Shown here: positions 17,359 through 26,224 of the stretch, in pieces | Layout: every line of letters starts with the position of its first letter | Numbering within the stretch: the stretch's first letter is position 1 | Notes under the pieces: model-generated | The model's input: the letters and a program-made list of their open reading frames with translations, nothing else | The model's database searches: none | What the model was told of the DNA's origin: nothing | Program-made: the position numbers and the translations under genes | Origin: an uncultured Acidobacteriaceae bacterium | GTDB lineage: Bacteria > Acidobacteriota > Terriglobia > Terriglobales > Acidobacteriaceae | Reading direction: 5' to 3' | NCBI GenBank assembly: GCA_903849645.1 | Contig: CAINJJ010000003.1 | Coordinates: forward strand, 1 to 64,000 | DNA length: 64,000 nucleotides

Positions 17359-17514
17359 GAGCCACCCTTTCCTCCGACTGGATTGAGGTTGTATCCGGCA
17401 CGCCAGGTTTGACCGGGGCGGGGAATCCACCTTATGATGGTGAAGTTGGCTTTTGAGTACGGCGCCTGCCGTGGCTCAAGCCGATGGGTCGAAAACAGGC
17501 CCGTTTCAGTTTGT

Positions 17515-17588
17515 TGCCCACTCGTTCAATGGTAGGACAGCTGCCTCTGGAGCAGCATATTGGGGTTCGAATCCCTGGTGGGCAACCA
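17515..17588 (+). tRNA. tRNA-Gln (anticodon CTG)
   Basis: 74 bases with encoded CCA. Acceptor TGCCCAC pairs with GTGGGCA, D stem GTTC/GGAC, anticodon stem GCTGC/GCAGC around loop CTCTGGA (anticodon CTG, reading CAG), and T loop TTCGAAT. The gene appears intact. It is the apparent integration point for the broken integrase that begins about 235 bases downstream. Confidence 0.93.
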
Positions 17589-17727
17589 AGAAATCAATCT
17601 AAAGTGGTTCATTGCAGTTCAGTAAAGTCCAAGACAGTACACCCTTGCGCCGCCATAAACCAATCATTACAAGAACGATACTCGTTTTCTGACGTCCATC
17701 GTGGTGCGATGAGAGCCGAACGAAAAT

Positions 17728-17808
17728 GGGGATACGCTAGGCCGCCATATCCCCACATTTCGAACCACTGAATGGGGATACAGAGCGAGCGCGAACGGCC
17801 GTATCCCC
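17728..17808. repeat. Two inverted repeats of GGGGATA(C) before the integrase start
   Basis: First pair: GGGGATA at 17728-17734 and TATCCCC at 17748-17754. Second pair: GGGGATAC at 17774-17781 and GTATCCCC at 17801-17808. The second pair ends 14 bases before the integrase ATG at 17823. The sites could be operator or recombination arm sites of the former element. Confidence 0.6.
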
Positions 17809-17822
17809 AGAGGATGCTTTTC

Positions 17823-18566
17823 ATGGCCCTCACGGATCTGAAAATAAGGTCGGCTCAGACTGTTGCCAAACCCTATCGCCTTACCGATGGTTATGGCCTG
17901 TTCCTCCTCGTCCAGCCGAACGGGTCGAAACTCTGGCGTTGGAAATACCGGTTCCAGGGCGAATACCGGCTGATGGCATTTGCAAGCTACCCGGAGGTCA
18001 GCCTGGCCCATGCACGTGCAAGGCACGCGACCGCCCGTGCCGCGTTGCATGAGGGAACCGATCCCATGGCGGAGAGGAGAGCGGAGAAGAGCGGCGAGTT
18101 TGAGTCCAGACGAAAGGCAGAGGCCGAGGCGAAGGGTGACCTTCTGAACCCGTTTCGTGACGTGGCTGCGCAGTGGTTCAACAAATGAAAGGCAGGAAAG
18201 GTCGAGCGCCATGTGATGAACACTGAGAATCGCCTCAACGACGACATACTGCGTCGTATAGGCGATCGACCCATTGCAGAAATCAAACCGCCGGAAATCG
18301 CAAAGGTAATCCTTGCCATCGAAGACCGGGGTGCCAAGGATGTAGCACGAAGGGCCTTACAGACAACTCAACAGATCTTTCGGTACGCGCTCGCGTTCGG
18401 GCTTGCCGAACAAAACCCAGCATCGGCGTTTCGACCTTCCGACATTCTAAAACAGCGAGTCACGACGAATTTCGCTCGTGTCCAAGGGTCTGAACTACCC
18501 GGTCTTCTGAGCAAGATCGATTCTTATGACGGATCGCATTTCGTGCGACTCGCCTTACCTCGATAA
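17823..18566 (+). pseudogene. Tyrosine integrase (P4-type), disrupted by in-frame stop and truncated
   Basis: It begins MALTDLKIRSAQTVAKPYRL, the classic arm-binding N-terminus (DUF4102) of P4-like integrases, then LTDGYGLFLLV. A TGA at 18186-18188 interrupts the frame after AAQWFNK. The same frame continues with KAGKVERHV, DRPIAEIKPPEIAKVI and QIFRYALAFGLAEQNPA, the core-binding domain. It ends at 18566 before the catalytic Arg/His-x-x-Arg/Tyr residues. A TGG-to-TGA nonsense change would explain the first break. Its position just downstream of tRNA-Gln is the usual site for this family. It cannot encode an active recombinase. Confidence 0.85.
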
Positions 18567-19024
18567 GGCTCGCAAACGAGGCACCAGCGGCCCAAGTGCC
18601 ATGGGATGATCGGATCAAGCTACGGGCCTGGACGCATGGACACGTTCTGGAGTCCAAGCCCACCCAGGTCTCAAAAGTGAGATATGGAACATTTGTCCTC
18701 GGTAGGAGAACTTACTGCCTCGGCGCCTGCCGCGCACTTTTATGCCACCGACATTCCCTGGAGAGAGCCTTTCACAGCCCGATGTTGGCATAGCCTGAGT
18801 CACCGCCGGTGGATGAGCGATTCGCTTTTGAATTCCCAGATGATAGAGTTCGGCCAGTTCTGTCGCATTAGGAAATGAAGGCGGAAATCGAAACGATTGG
18901 ACCCGCCGAAGGAGACCCAATGTCACGAATTCGCGAGCAATTGTCCTGGCAGAACAAATTGTCCTTTTCGGCTGCTTTTAACCTCAAATGGCTGTGCACG
19001 CATGCGCAGGCCGGAAGGAAGCGG
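18567..19024. other. Decayed sequence between integrase remnant and phosphodiesterase gene
   Basis: No supported gene. The stretch probably contains the eroded 3' end of the integrase, but its catalytic motifs are not recognisable in any frame. An alternative upstream start of the next gene (ATG 18920, with AAGGAG) lies inside it. Confidence 0.5.
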
Positions 19025-22000
19025 ATGAGCCGCGGCGTCGAGCGGCAGGGCGGTGATGAAAACACGAAATCGACCGACTCCTTAGGGAATCACAAGCGAA
19101 GCCTCTTCCTGCAGTACGCGATTTGGATTGCCTCGGTTTTGTTTCTGTCGTTGTGGGGAACAACGGCAAATGCCCAACCTGAATGGCAGATCAATTGTGG
19201 TGGAATGGGAGAGCCAGTTTGCACACCGGACTCCGGAACCTACGGTGTGATCTATAACATGCAAAAGGCGCCTACTGGGATTGCTTCCCTTCAGTTCTAC
19301 CCTCCCTACTATTTCACGCATGTTCAATGCGACCTGGCCCTGGCGCCAGACGCGAATGGAAACTGCGCCCTTCCGCAACCCGGCAGCGTTGGGAATACGG
19401 GCAAACGCAGCATCATTGGAACCAGCTTGAACACGCCATGGATCGACTTCGCCATGAAGCAGCAGCGCTTCGGAATTCAATCTGACCAGGCGATGAATTG
19501 GATCACGATCTTCGGCACGCACAACTCGTTTTCCAATTACCAGGATGGAGCTTTCGACGATGCCATCTTCGGTTTCAATTTCAACGTCGACCAGAAGTGG
19601 AGCATGACCGACCAACTGGATGCGGGCGCGCGAGTGATTCGCCTGGACCCGGTCGGCTACGATGCGCATTACGAAGACCAGAATCGTCACGGCGACAACT
19701 TTCAATTGCGCATGTGCCACCAGAGCGGGTCCAGTTTGCTCCTGACCTCCGCAGAATGCGATGTCACCAGCTACGGCCGCCTGTTCGCCTACGGCGTCGA
19801 TGAAGTACATAGCTGGCTCGAGAATCACCCGGACGAAGTGCTGGTTCTTCGCATGAACCGCACCCAGGCGCAAGACTTGGCTGCAATTGACGCAGCGCTT
19901 GAAGTCAACATGCAAGACAAGGGCGGCTATATTCTTACGCCTGCTCCGCCGGGGACCCGTTCCGCTGGTTCCTGGGATCCGGCCCTTCAAGGTTGGCCCA
20001 CAATGCGCCAGATGCGCGCCATGGGGAAGCGCCTGATCATCTTTAGCGACAATGGGACGCCTCACTACAGCTTCCCTTGGTCCTACGTAGTGAACGACGG
20101 TTATTCCGATGCCACCAGCGTCAACATCTGGACGGGAGCAACGACGAACAAACTCGACGCATGCGAAAATCAGGACGGTCTTGATGTGCGGACTCGGGCT
20201 TTCAATCAATGGTCGTATATCGGTGAAGATCGCACAGGGAGCAACGCCATCGATGACGGCACCTACAACGTGTTTCAAGGAGGCAAGGGGCTGCTCAATG
20301 AAGATCAGGTAGCAACGTCGGCCGACTGCGGTTTCGGACTGATCAACGTCGACTTCCTGTTGGCGGGGAAGTACGCACCGACCTTGGCAAACGGATTCGA
20401 CATGGACCTGGGCGCTGGCGGACACTACAGCATCGCGTCCTTCAACTACACGTTCGGTGAGGACAGGCGGCGCGAGGCGGCCATCTGGAGTTGGGATGAG
20501 GGAGAATTTGGGCTTCTCGGCCCGGCATTCATGAAAGCGAGCGGACGTTGGGGGTCCGCTGCAGCCGGCGATGCTCTGAAATTCGCCTGTGCAGTGAATC
20601 CGGGAAACCAGGCAAACCCTGCGGAGTATGCCTGGGTGATCACACAAGCGAGCGGCCCATGGACCGGTGGCCCAAAGGCTTGCCAGGCGGCCGGCGGCAC
20701 CTTCTGGGCGCCTCAAAGTGCGCTCGAAAATGTGAATCTCCTGAAGGCGGCCAATGGCCAGCAAGTGTGGGTCAACTACATCGCCCGGAACAGTCCGACT
20801 CTTGAGCCTGTTTCGCAGCAGCTTTCCTCCACCGATTCACTCCCCGCGGGAATTGCCGGAGCATTTGTCGTCACGCTGACACAGGGAAAGCCGTACGCAG
20901 CGGAATCGCCTGTCTTTCAATACACAGGCGGCGTCGGCGGACCCCTGAGGGTGGTGATCGACCCGTCAACCGCGCCGCTGCTTGCACACTTTGCAGGCAT
21001 AGATACCTTCACCAAGACAATCAGAATCAACTTCTCCGGTGCGGTATACGACAGCGGGGGCCGCGTCAAACTGCAGGCCGGCACCTACGAACAGGCTTTC
21101 AAAGTAGGCGAGGGACAGGGAGGCGGACACGTCGACCAATCTTACTTGCTTGAAATCCACGTCGTGCCAATTCCGATGGCAAATGTGACGGTGGGTTCGA
21201 CTGTGCCGGGCGAACAGATAAGCGTGGATGGAATCAGCGTGACAACCCCCCACACTTTCTCGTGGGAGGTTGGCAGCCAGCACAGTTTGACTACACTCCC
21301 CAAGGTCACGGTTCCGGGCATTGAATGGATCTTTCAGCATTGGTCGGATGGAGCAGCCAACATCACGGACATGTACACCGTGCCCGGCAACGACTCAAAC
21401 ATCGTGGCAGATTTCAAGGAGTTCTATTACGTGGCGCTTTCCCCGGCCGCTCACGGGGTGCTGAGTTATACACCAGCGCATTCGAACGGATTCTACCTGG
21501 CAGGCAGTCCCGTAACAGTGACCGCGACGGCAAGTGCCGGCTACTACTTCACAGGCTTCACGGGGCAGGTTACAAGTCCGTCAAACCCCGTAACGTTCCA
21601 GGTATTCCTGCCTTTAACGGTGAACGCCAATTTCGCACCGGATCCGAAGGTAGTGGTGGAATCACAAGTCCCCGGCCAGTCGATATTGGTTGATGGCGTA
21701 GCGGTTGTAACTCCCCACAGTTACAATTGGGCGCCGGGCAGCACTCACACGCTGGATGCGGGGCCAGTGATCAAGTCCCCTGGGCATGAAGCTGTCTTCC
21801 AGTACTGGTCAGACGGAGATGTCCATCCCCGCCGCGTCTACATCGTCCCTCAACAGGGCGGACAGATTCAGGCTCAGTTCAACCAGTATTTGCAGGTGTC
21901 TCTGACTTCTACCATCTACGGGACCTTGGCGGTTTCCCCGACCAGTCCGATCGGAGAGGGATTCTACCCGGTGGGAAGTGCGGTAACATTCACAGCCACC

Positions 22001-22123
22001 CCGGCTGCAGGATTCAACTTCGCTGGGTTCACGGGCGACTCGATTGGCGGCACCGTGAATCCCCACACCGTCCAAATCTCCAGACCGATGACCGTTGGCG
22101 CAGCTTTCGCTCCGCTCCACTAA
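19025..22123 (+). CDS. Secreted PLC-like phosphodiesterase with C-terminal bacterial repeat domains
   Basis: 1032 residues from ATG 19025. A basic region is followed by a signal segment FLQYAIWIASVLFLSLWG ending in NAQ. The catalytic-type domain has FGTHNSFS (His166-Asn-Ser) and QLDAGARVIRLDPVGYD, the opening of PI-PLC-X/TIM-barrel phosphodiesterases. The second half holds two tandem units of about 150 residues. Each has a segment like VPGEQISVDGISVTTPH followed by an Flg_new-type repeat (GYYFTGFTGQV; GFNFAGFTGDS). It is probably secreted and acts on phospholipid or glycerophosphodiester substrates. An in-frame ATG at 18920 also has a good ribosome site, but it would put about 85 residues before the signal. 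Base composition is A/T-richer than the core genes, fitting acquisition. Confidence 0.72.
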   Translation: MSRGVERQGGDENTKSTDSLGNHKRSLFLQYAIWIASVLFLSLWGTTANAQPEWQINCGGMGEPVCTPDSGTYGVIYNMQKAPTGIASLQFYPPYYFTHVQCDLALAPDANGNCALPQPGSVGNTGKRSIIGTSLNTPWIDFAMKQQRFGIQSDQAMNWITIFGTHNSFSNYQDGAFDDAIFGFNFNVDQKWSMTDQLDAGARVIRLDPVGYDAHYEDQNRHGDNFQLRMCHQSGSSLLLTSAECDVTSYGRLFAYGVDEVHSWLENHPDEVLVLRMNRTQAQDLAAIDAALEVNMQDKGGYILTPAPPGTRSAGSWDPALQGWPTMRQMRAMGKRLIIFSDNGTPHYSFPWSYVVNDGYSDATSVNIWTGATTNKLDACENQDGLDVRTRAFNQWSYIGEDRTGSNAIDDGTYNVFQGGKGLLNEDQVATSADCGFGLINVDFLLAGKYAPTLANGFDMDLGAGGHYSIASFNYTFGEDRRREAAIWSWDEGEFGLLGPAFMKASGRWGSAAAGDALKFACAVNPGNQANPAEYAWVITQASGPWTGGPKACQAAGGTFWAPQSALENVNLLKAANGQQVWVNYIARNSPTLEPVSQQLSSTDSLPAGIAGAFVVTLTQGKPYAAESPVFQYTGGVGGPLRVVIDPSTAPLLAHFAGIDTFTKTIRINFSGAVYDSGGRVKLQAGTYEQAFKVGEGQGGGHVDQSYLLEIHVVPIPMANVTVGSTVPGEQISVDGISVTTPHTFSWEVGSQHSLTTLPKVTVPGIEWIFQHWSDGAANITDMYTVPGNDSNIVADFKEFYYVALSPAAHGVLSYTPAHSNGFYLAGSPVTVTATASAGYYFTGFTGQVTSPSNPVTFQVFLPLTVNANFAPDPKVVVESQVPGQSILVDGVAVVTPHSYNWAPGSTHTLDAGPVIKSPGHEAVFQYWSDGDVHPRRVYIVPQQGGQIQAQFNQYLQVSLTSTIYGTLAVSPTSPIGEGFYPVGSAVTFTATPAAGFNFAGFTGDSIGGTVNPHTVQISRPMTVGAAFAPLH

Positions 22124-22144
22124 GCATTCTTCAGGACCACTCCA

Positions 22145-22175
22145 CCGCGGCGAGCTCACCCAGAGCCCGCCGCGG
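22145..22175 (+). terminator. Hairpin after the phosphodiesterase gene
   Basis: CCGCGGCG and CGCCGCGG, separated by 15 bases, begin 22 bases past the stop. A short T-containing tract (CTGCTTTGG) follows. Confidence 0.5.
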
Positions 22176-22301
22176 CTGCTTTGGCCCTCTACAACAAGCT
22201 GTCCCCTTGTTGAGCAGATTGGGGTGACTTTGGACATCTGGGACATGGTCCCTTGTCCCCGCTCAGCCGAATGTAGAAGCGGCCATGCTAGATTGTCTTT
22301 C

Positions 22302-25124
22302 ATGCGAACCCTGATATCGCCGGAAGATTGGGCGCGCCTCCAGGAGATATTTGACGCCGCTGCCGATCTCCAGGGCGTGGCGCGCGGCGCCTTTCTCGAC
22401 GAGAAATGCGCAGGCGCTCCGGACCTGAGGCTTCGCATCGACTCCCTTCTGACTTCACTCGATGGCAATACCAGGGTGGGAGGTGTTGTTGGGTCGGCGG
22501 CGGCAGCAGCGATTGAATCTTCGATTCAATCGGAACTCCCCGTCATCGGCAGCCGCCTAGGCGACTACAGGGTCACGGGCATCCTGGGCCGCGGTGGCAT
22601 GGGGATTGTCTTCAGGGCCATTCGCGACGACAAGGAGTATCAAAAGGAAGTTGCCATCAAGGTAGCTGCGCTCACGTGGTTTACGCCCGATCTCCACCAG
22701 CGCTTTGTCCGCGAACGCCAGATCCTGGCGAACCTGGATCATCCCAACATCGCGCGATTGATTGACGGCGGCACGACCCCGGAAGGCATGCCCTTTGTGG
22801 TGATGGAGTTTGTGGCGGGCCAGCCCATCGACGCATATTGCTCGACAAAGGGGCTTGACCGGCGGCAGAGAATCGAACTGATGATCCTGGTGGCGCACGC
22901 GGTCGACTTTGCTCACAGGCACTTTGTGGTACACAGGGACCTGAAGCCGGATAACATCCTCGTAGCTGAGGATGGATCTCCCAAGTTACTCGATTTCGGG
23001 ATAGCCAAGGCTCTTGACCCAGACGACTCCGCGCTCGCCGGCTCCCACACCATCGACGCAATGCGGCTGATGACCCCCGATTACGCCAGCCCCGAGCAAG
23101 TGCGAGGAGGGGCGATCACCACCGCCACGGATGTCTACCAACTCGGGGCCCTGCTCTACGTTTTGCTGACAGGCAGGCATCCCATCCACCTGACTACCGG
23201 GACCTTCGGCAGTCTGGAGCGGGCCATTTGCGAGGCCGAGCCGGCCAGGCCGGATTTAGATCCCGACTTGGATCGCATTCTTCTCCATGCCCTTGAAAAG
23301 GAACCCGCACGGCGATACGCTTCCGCCGGCGCCTTGGCAGATGATCTCGATCGCTATCTGGGTGGCTACGCGGTCTTGGCGCATGCACCCACGTGGCGCT
23401 ATCTTGCCGCGAAGTTTGTTCGCCGCCATCGGTTGGGTGTGGGGACCATTGCGCTGATTTTGCTTCTGTTGGTGGCATTCGCCGCCGAAATGACCATCCT
23501 CGCGCACCGTGCCGCGCAGCAGGCACGCATTGCCAATGAGACCACGGATTTCCTGGTCGGCCTCTTTGAGGCCAACGATCCGGCGCAGGGCCGCGGCGAC
23601 AAGATCACGGCCCGCGAACTGCTCGACAAGGGATCGGCAAATCTGGATAGGGCAGGCGAGCAGGACCCGGTTGTACAGGTGCGCCTTCTGGATAGCATGG
23701 GGACTATCTACAACACACTTGGGGCCTCCGACAAGGCCAGGGAGATGCTTGAGCGATCCCTCCGGCTGCGGCTCGCGCGCCTGCCTCGGGATGATGTCGC
23801 GGAGTCGGATACGCTGGCGCGGCTGGCGGACGTTGAAACTGACCTGAGCCACTACGACTCGGCAATCCAGCTCAACATGCAAGCGCTTGCGGCCTATCGC
23901 CGCCGTTTCGGAAGCCCCTTTGGCGGGTCGGACGAGCGTATTGCCCTCCGTCTTTCGAAGATCAGTTCGAACTACTGGGAACAGGACAAGATGCCGCAAG
24001 CGGAGGCGTTTGAGCGCGAGGCTCTTGCGCTGAGCACGCGCCTCGTCGGTCGCCATGACGCCCGCACTCTGGAGATGATTGGCGATCTTGGAACCATCGT
24101 CGACCTCGAGGGGAAAGCACTCGACGCAGAGCCCTACTATCGTGAATTCCTCGCCGCCGAGCAGGCCCAGTCTCCGCCGAACCTTCCTGACCTGGGGCTT
24201 GCCTGGAATTATCTGGGCTGGCTCCACTATCGCCTGGGCAGGTTCGCTGAATCCGAGCAGGAAATGCGCAACGCCCTCGCGCTGCGCATCCAGGCTTACG
24301 GTGATCAGCATCCCGTAACGGCAGGCGCCCGGTCCAGCCTTGCTTATATCCTTCTCAACCGGGGCAAAGCCGACGAGGCCCTGGCCCTGGCAAGCGAGGC
24401 CAAATCTACGGATCTCAAGTTATACGGACTTAGTCATCGAGAGACCACGTTTGCGGAAGACTCCCTTGGTCTGGCCTTGCTGGCGAAGGGCCGGACGGCG
24501 GAGGCGCGGCAAGAGTTTCAGTCGGCACTCAGAGCCAGGCTGGCGCTGTTTCCACCGGACCATATGCAGACGGGCAAGACGTGGATGTTTCTGGCGATGG
24601 CGGATTTCGCGGCCGGGGATCTGCCCATGGCCGCCGAAGAGAGCCGCAAATCAGTCGACATCATGCAGAGAGTCTATGGGCCTCACGGGCACCCCCAGTT
24701 GGCCGAGTTTGATGCGGTATTGCTTGAAACCCTCACGGCCCAGGGGAAACTTGAGGAGGCGCAGGAATTCGGCGCAGCGTCAGTGGCCAAGCTTCGCAGC
24801 ATCCTTCCGCCCGGCAATCCTCGGCTCGCCGCAGTCGAATCCGGTTGGGCTTGGGCGCTCTATAAAGGCCACAAACTCGACAACGCCATCGCCTTGCTGC
24901 GCGATGCACTGCTGATCGACGAGCAGACGTATGGACCCACACTGGCCCAGACAGCTCAGGTTGGCGTCCGCCTTGCCATTTGCTTAAAGTCCGAAGGCCG
25001 GACCGAAGAGGCAAACAGCCTTTTCGGAAGATATCGTGGTGCGCTGCTTGGCTCCGCAAATGGCTCGTATGATGAGGAGAGAAAGTGGTTGAGTGCACAT
25101 CCTGGACCGGCAAAGGCTTCTTGA
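22302..25124 (+). CDS. Serine/threonine protein kinase with transmembrane segment and TPR-like C-terminus
   Basis: 940 residues. After an N-terminal helical region the kinase domain (about 88-360) has GRGGMG (96-101), VAIK (Lys120), HRDLKPDN (catalytic Asp213) and DFG (231-233), so it looks active. A membrane segment lies at about 378-396 (VGTIALILLLLVAFA). The remainder is a chain of helical TPR-like units (e.g. LDSMGTIYNTLGASDKAREM, LAWNYLGWLHYRLGRFAESE). This architecture is frequent in Acidobacteriota and Planctomycetes. ATG 22302 was chosen because family similarity starts at LISPEDWARLQEIF; the frame is open to 22095. The ECF sigma gene follows directly, suggesting the kinase controls it. 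Confidence 0.9.
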   Translation: MRTLISPEDWARLQEIFDAAADLQGVARGAFLDEKCAGAPDLRLRIDSLLTSLDGNTRVGGVVGSAAAAAIESSIQSELPVIGSRLGDYRVTGILGRGGMGIVFRAIRDDKEYQKEVAIKVAALTWFTPDLHQRFVRERQILANLDHPNIARLIDGGTTPEGMPFVVMEFVAGQPIDAYCSTKGLDRRQRIELMILVAHAVDFAHRHFVVHRDLKPDNILVAEDGSPKLLDFGIAKALDPDDSALAGSHTIDAMRLMTPDYASPEQVRGGAITTATDVYQLGALLYVLLTGRHPIHLTTGTFGSLERAICEAEPARPDLDPDLDRILLHALEKEPARRYASAGALADDLDRYLGGYAVLAHAPTWRYLAAKFVRRHRLGVGTIALILLLLVAFAAEMTILAHRAAQQARIANETTDFLVGLFEANDPAQGRGDKITARELLDKGSANLDRAGEQDPVVQVRLLDSMGTIYNTLGASDKAREMLERSLRLRLARLPRDDVAESDTLARLADVETDLSHYDSAIQLNMQALAAYRRRFGSPFGGSDERIALRLSKISSNYWEQDKMPQAEAFEREALALSTRLVGRHDARTLEMIGDLGTIVDLEGKALDAEPYYREFLAAEQAQSPPNLPDLGLAWNYLGWLHYRLGRFAESEQEMRNALALRIQAYGDQHPVTAGARSSLAYILLNRGKADEALALASEAKSTDLKLYGLSHRETTFAEDSLGLALLAKGRTAEARQEFQSALRARLALFPPDHMQTGKTWMFLAMADFAAGDLPMAAEESRKSVDIMQRVYGPHGHPQLAEFDAVLLETLTAQGKLEEAQEFGAASVAKLRSILPPGNPRLAAVESGWAWALYKGHKLDNAIALLRDALLIDEQTYGPTLAQTAQVGVRLAICLKSEGRTEEANSLFGRYRGALLGSANGSYDEERKWLSAHPGPAKAS

Positions 25125-25155
25125 CCATGCAACTCCAAGGAAGGCTGTTGATCGA

Positions 25156-25755
25156 ATGGAACCGGCCTCGAACATTACCAGGCTGTTGCGCGCATGGCAT
25201 TCTGGCGACCCAGATGCCATGGACGAGTTGATGCCCCTGGTTTACGAGCAGCTTCGCGCCCTCGCCTCCCGCTATATGCACCAGGAACATGCCGGACACA
25301 CGCTCAGCCCTACGGCTCTTGTCCATGAGGCATATCTGAAGTTGCTCTCGGCCGAGACTCCATGGGAAGACCGCGTGCATTTCATGGCCATTGCCGCCAT
25401 CACGATGCGAAGGATTCTGGTCGATCACGCGCGGTCAAGCTTGAGGGTGAAACGCGGAAGCGGCGCAGAAAGAGTATCGCTTGACGATGTGATCTTGTTG
25501 CAAAGACCCAGAAGCATCGACTTTCTGGCGCTTGACGAGGCAATATCACGGCTCTCTCTGCAGGATGCCCGCAAAGCGAAGCTGATCGAACTGTCCTACT
25601 TTGGAGGCCTGAACTGCGAGGAGGCCGCTGCCGCAATGGAAATCTCGTCCGCCACCGTGAATCGCGACCTGAAGCTTGCCAAAGCCTGGCTCCGGCAGGA
25701 GTTGAGCGTCTTGACATCAGCCCAAAAAGCCCAATCACGGATGAATGGCGGGTGA
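25156..25755 (+). CDS. ECF-type sigma-70 factor (PF07638 group), kinase-linked
   Basis: 199 residues. Region 2 includes LMPLVYEQLRALA and SPTALVHEAYLKLL (51-64). Region 4 has LSYFGGLNCEEAAAAMEIS and a helix-turn-helix with SSATVNRDLKLAKAWLR. The acidic Asp-Ala-Glu-Asp motif usual in region 2.2 of ECF factors is replaced by Ser-Pro-Thr-Ala (51-54). It begins 31 bases after the kinase stop, and no anti-sigma gene is adjacent. ATG 25156 has AAGGAAGG 11 bases upstream; an in-frame ATG at 25093, inside the kinase gene, is less likely. Confidence 0.87.
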   Translation: MEPASNITRLLRAWHSGDPDAMDELMPLVYEQLRALASRYMHQEHAGHTLSPTALVHEAYLKLLSAETPWEDRVHFMAIAAITMRRILVDHARSSLRVKRGSGAERVSLDDVILLQRPRSIDFLALDEAISRLSLQDARKAKLIELSYFGGLNCEEAAAAMEISSATVNRDLKLAKAWLRQELSVLTSAQKAQSRMNGG

Positions 25756-25792
25756 GAGATTCTATCTATTTTTCGCTAAGTGCTTTGGAATG

Positions 25793-25841
25793 TGGTGGCC
25801 AGAGACGGGATTGGGCCGCCGAGGCCTGCCCTTTCAGGGCC
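25793..25841 (-). pseudogene. Degenerate 3' fragment of a tRNA-Phe gene (attachment-site-like)
   Basis: On the minus strand it reads GGCCCTGAAAGGGC (anticodon-arm-like, GAA), then TCGGCGGCCCAATCCCGTC (altered T arm) and TCTGGCCACCA, ending in CCA. It resembles the 3' half of bacterial tRNA-Phe, with the T loop changed from TTCGATC to CCCAATC and one base lost from the anticodon loop. No 5' acceptor or proper D arm is present. Such 3' halves are typical of integration-site remnants. Confidence 0.55.
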
Positions 25842-26039
25842 GATGGAAGTCCTGCTATCAACGACTTAGAGGTTCGACAAGTACCTCTAGGTACCTCGCA
25901 AAACGTGGTAGCGAGGCCAATCACGGGTGGAAATGACGGGTAGAGAATTTTACCCACATGTCTCAGGCCAGAGCTTGGAGTACAGCGCCTCAAGCGGCTT
26001 GTCCGGGAGATTATTCATGATATCGGTTCAAGACAACAG

Positions 26040-26202
26040 TTACGGTTTAGCCCCCGCCAGCATCTACAAAAGCGACACGTCAGGATGATTGTTCGCCAAA
26101 CCGAACGCGGTCCATCCGTGATTCGTTTTGGCATGGACATCGGCGCCATTGGCTATGATGACCAAGAAATCAAGCAGATCATTTGAGGAGTTTGATCAGT
26201 GC
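26040..26202 (-). pseudogene. Ankyrin-repeat remnant, frameshifted and interrupted
   Basis: The minus strand encodes ALIKLLK in one frame, then DLLDFLVIIANGADVHAKTN and HGWTAFGLANNHPDVSLL in the next frame. An in-frame TAG at 26064-26066 is followed by MLAGAKP and a stop. This is one ankyrin-type repeat with at least one frameshift and one nonsense codon. The rest of the gene is missing. Confidence 0.65.
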
Positions 26203-26224
26203 GCGGCGCCGCGGCTCCTGGTCG

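Larger units (their letters stand above)
25756..26224. other. Decayed region downstream of the sigma gene
   Basis: No intact gene. It holds a degenerate tRNA-Phe-like 3' fragment (25793-25841, minus) and a broken ankyrin remnant (26040-26202, minus), both described separately. The remainder shows nothing recognisable. Confidence 0.6.
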
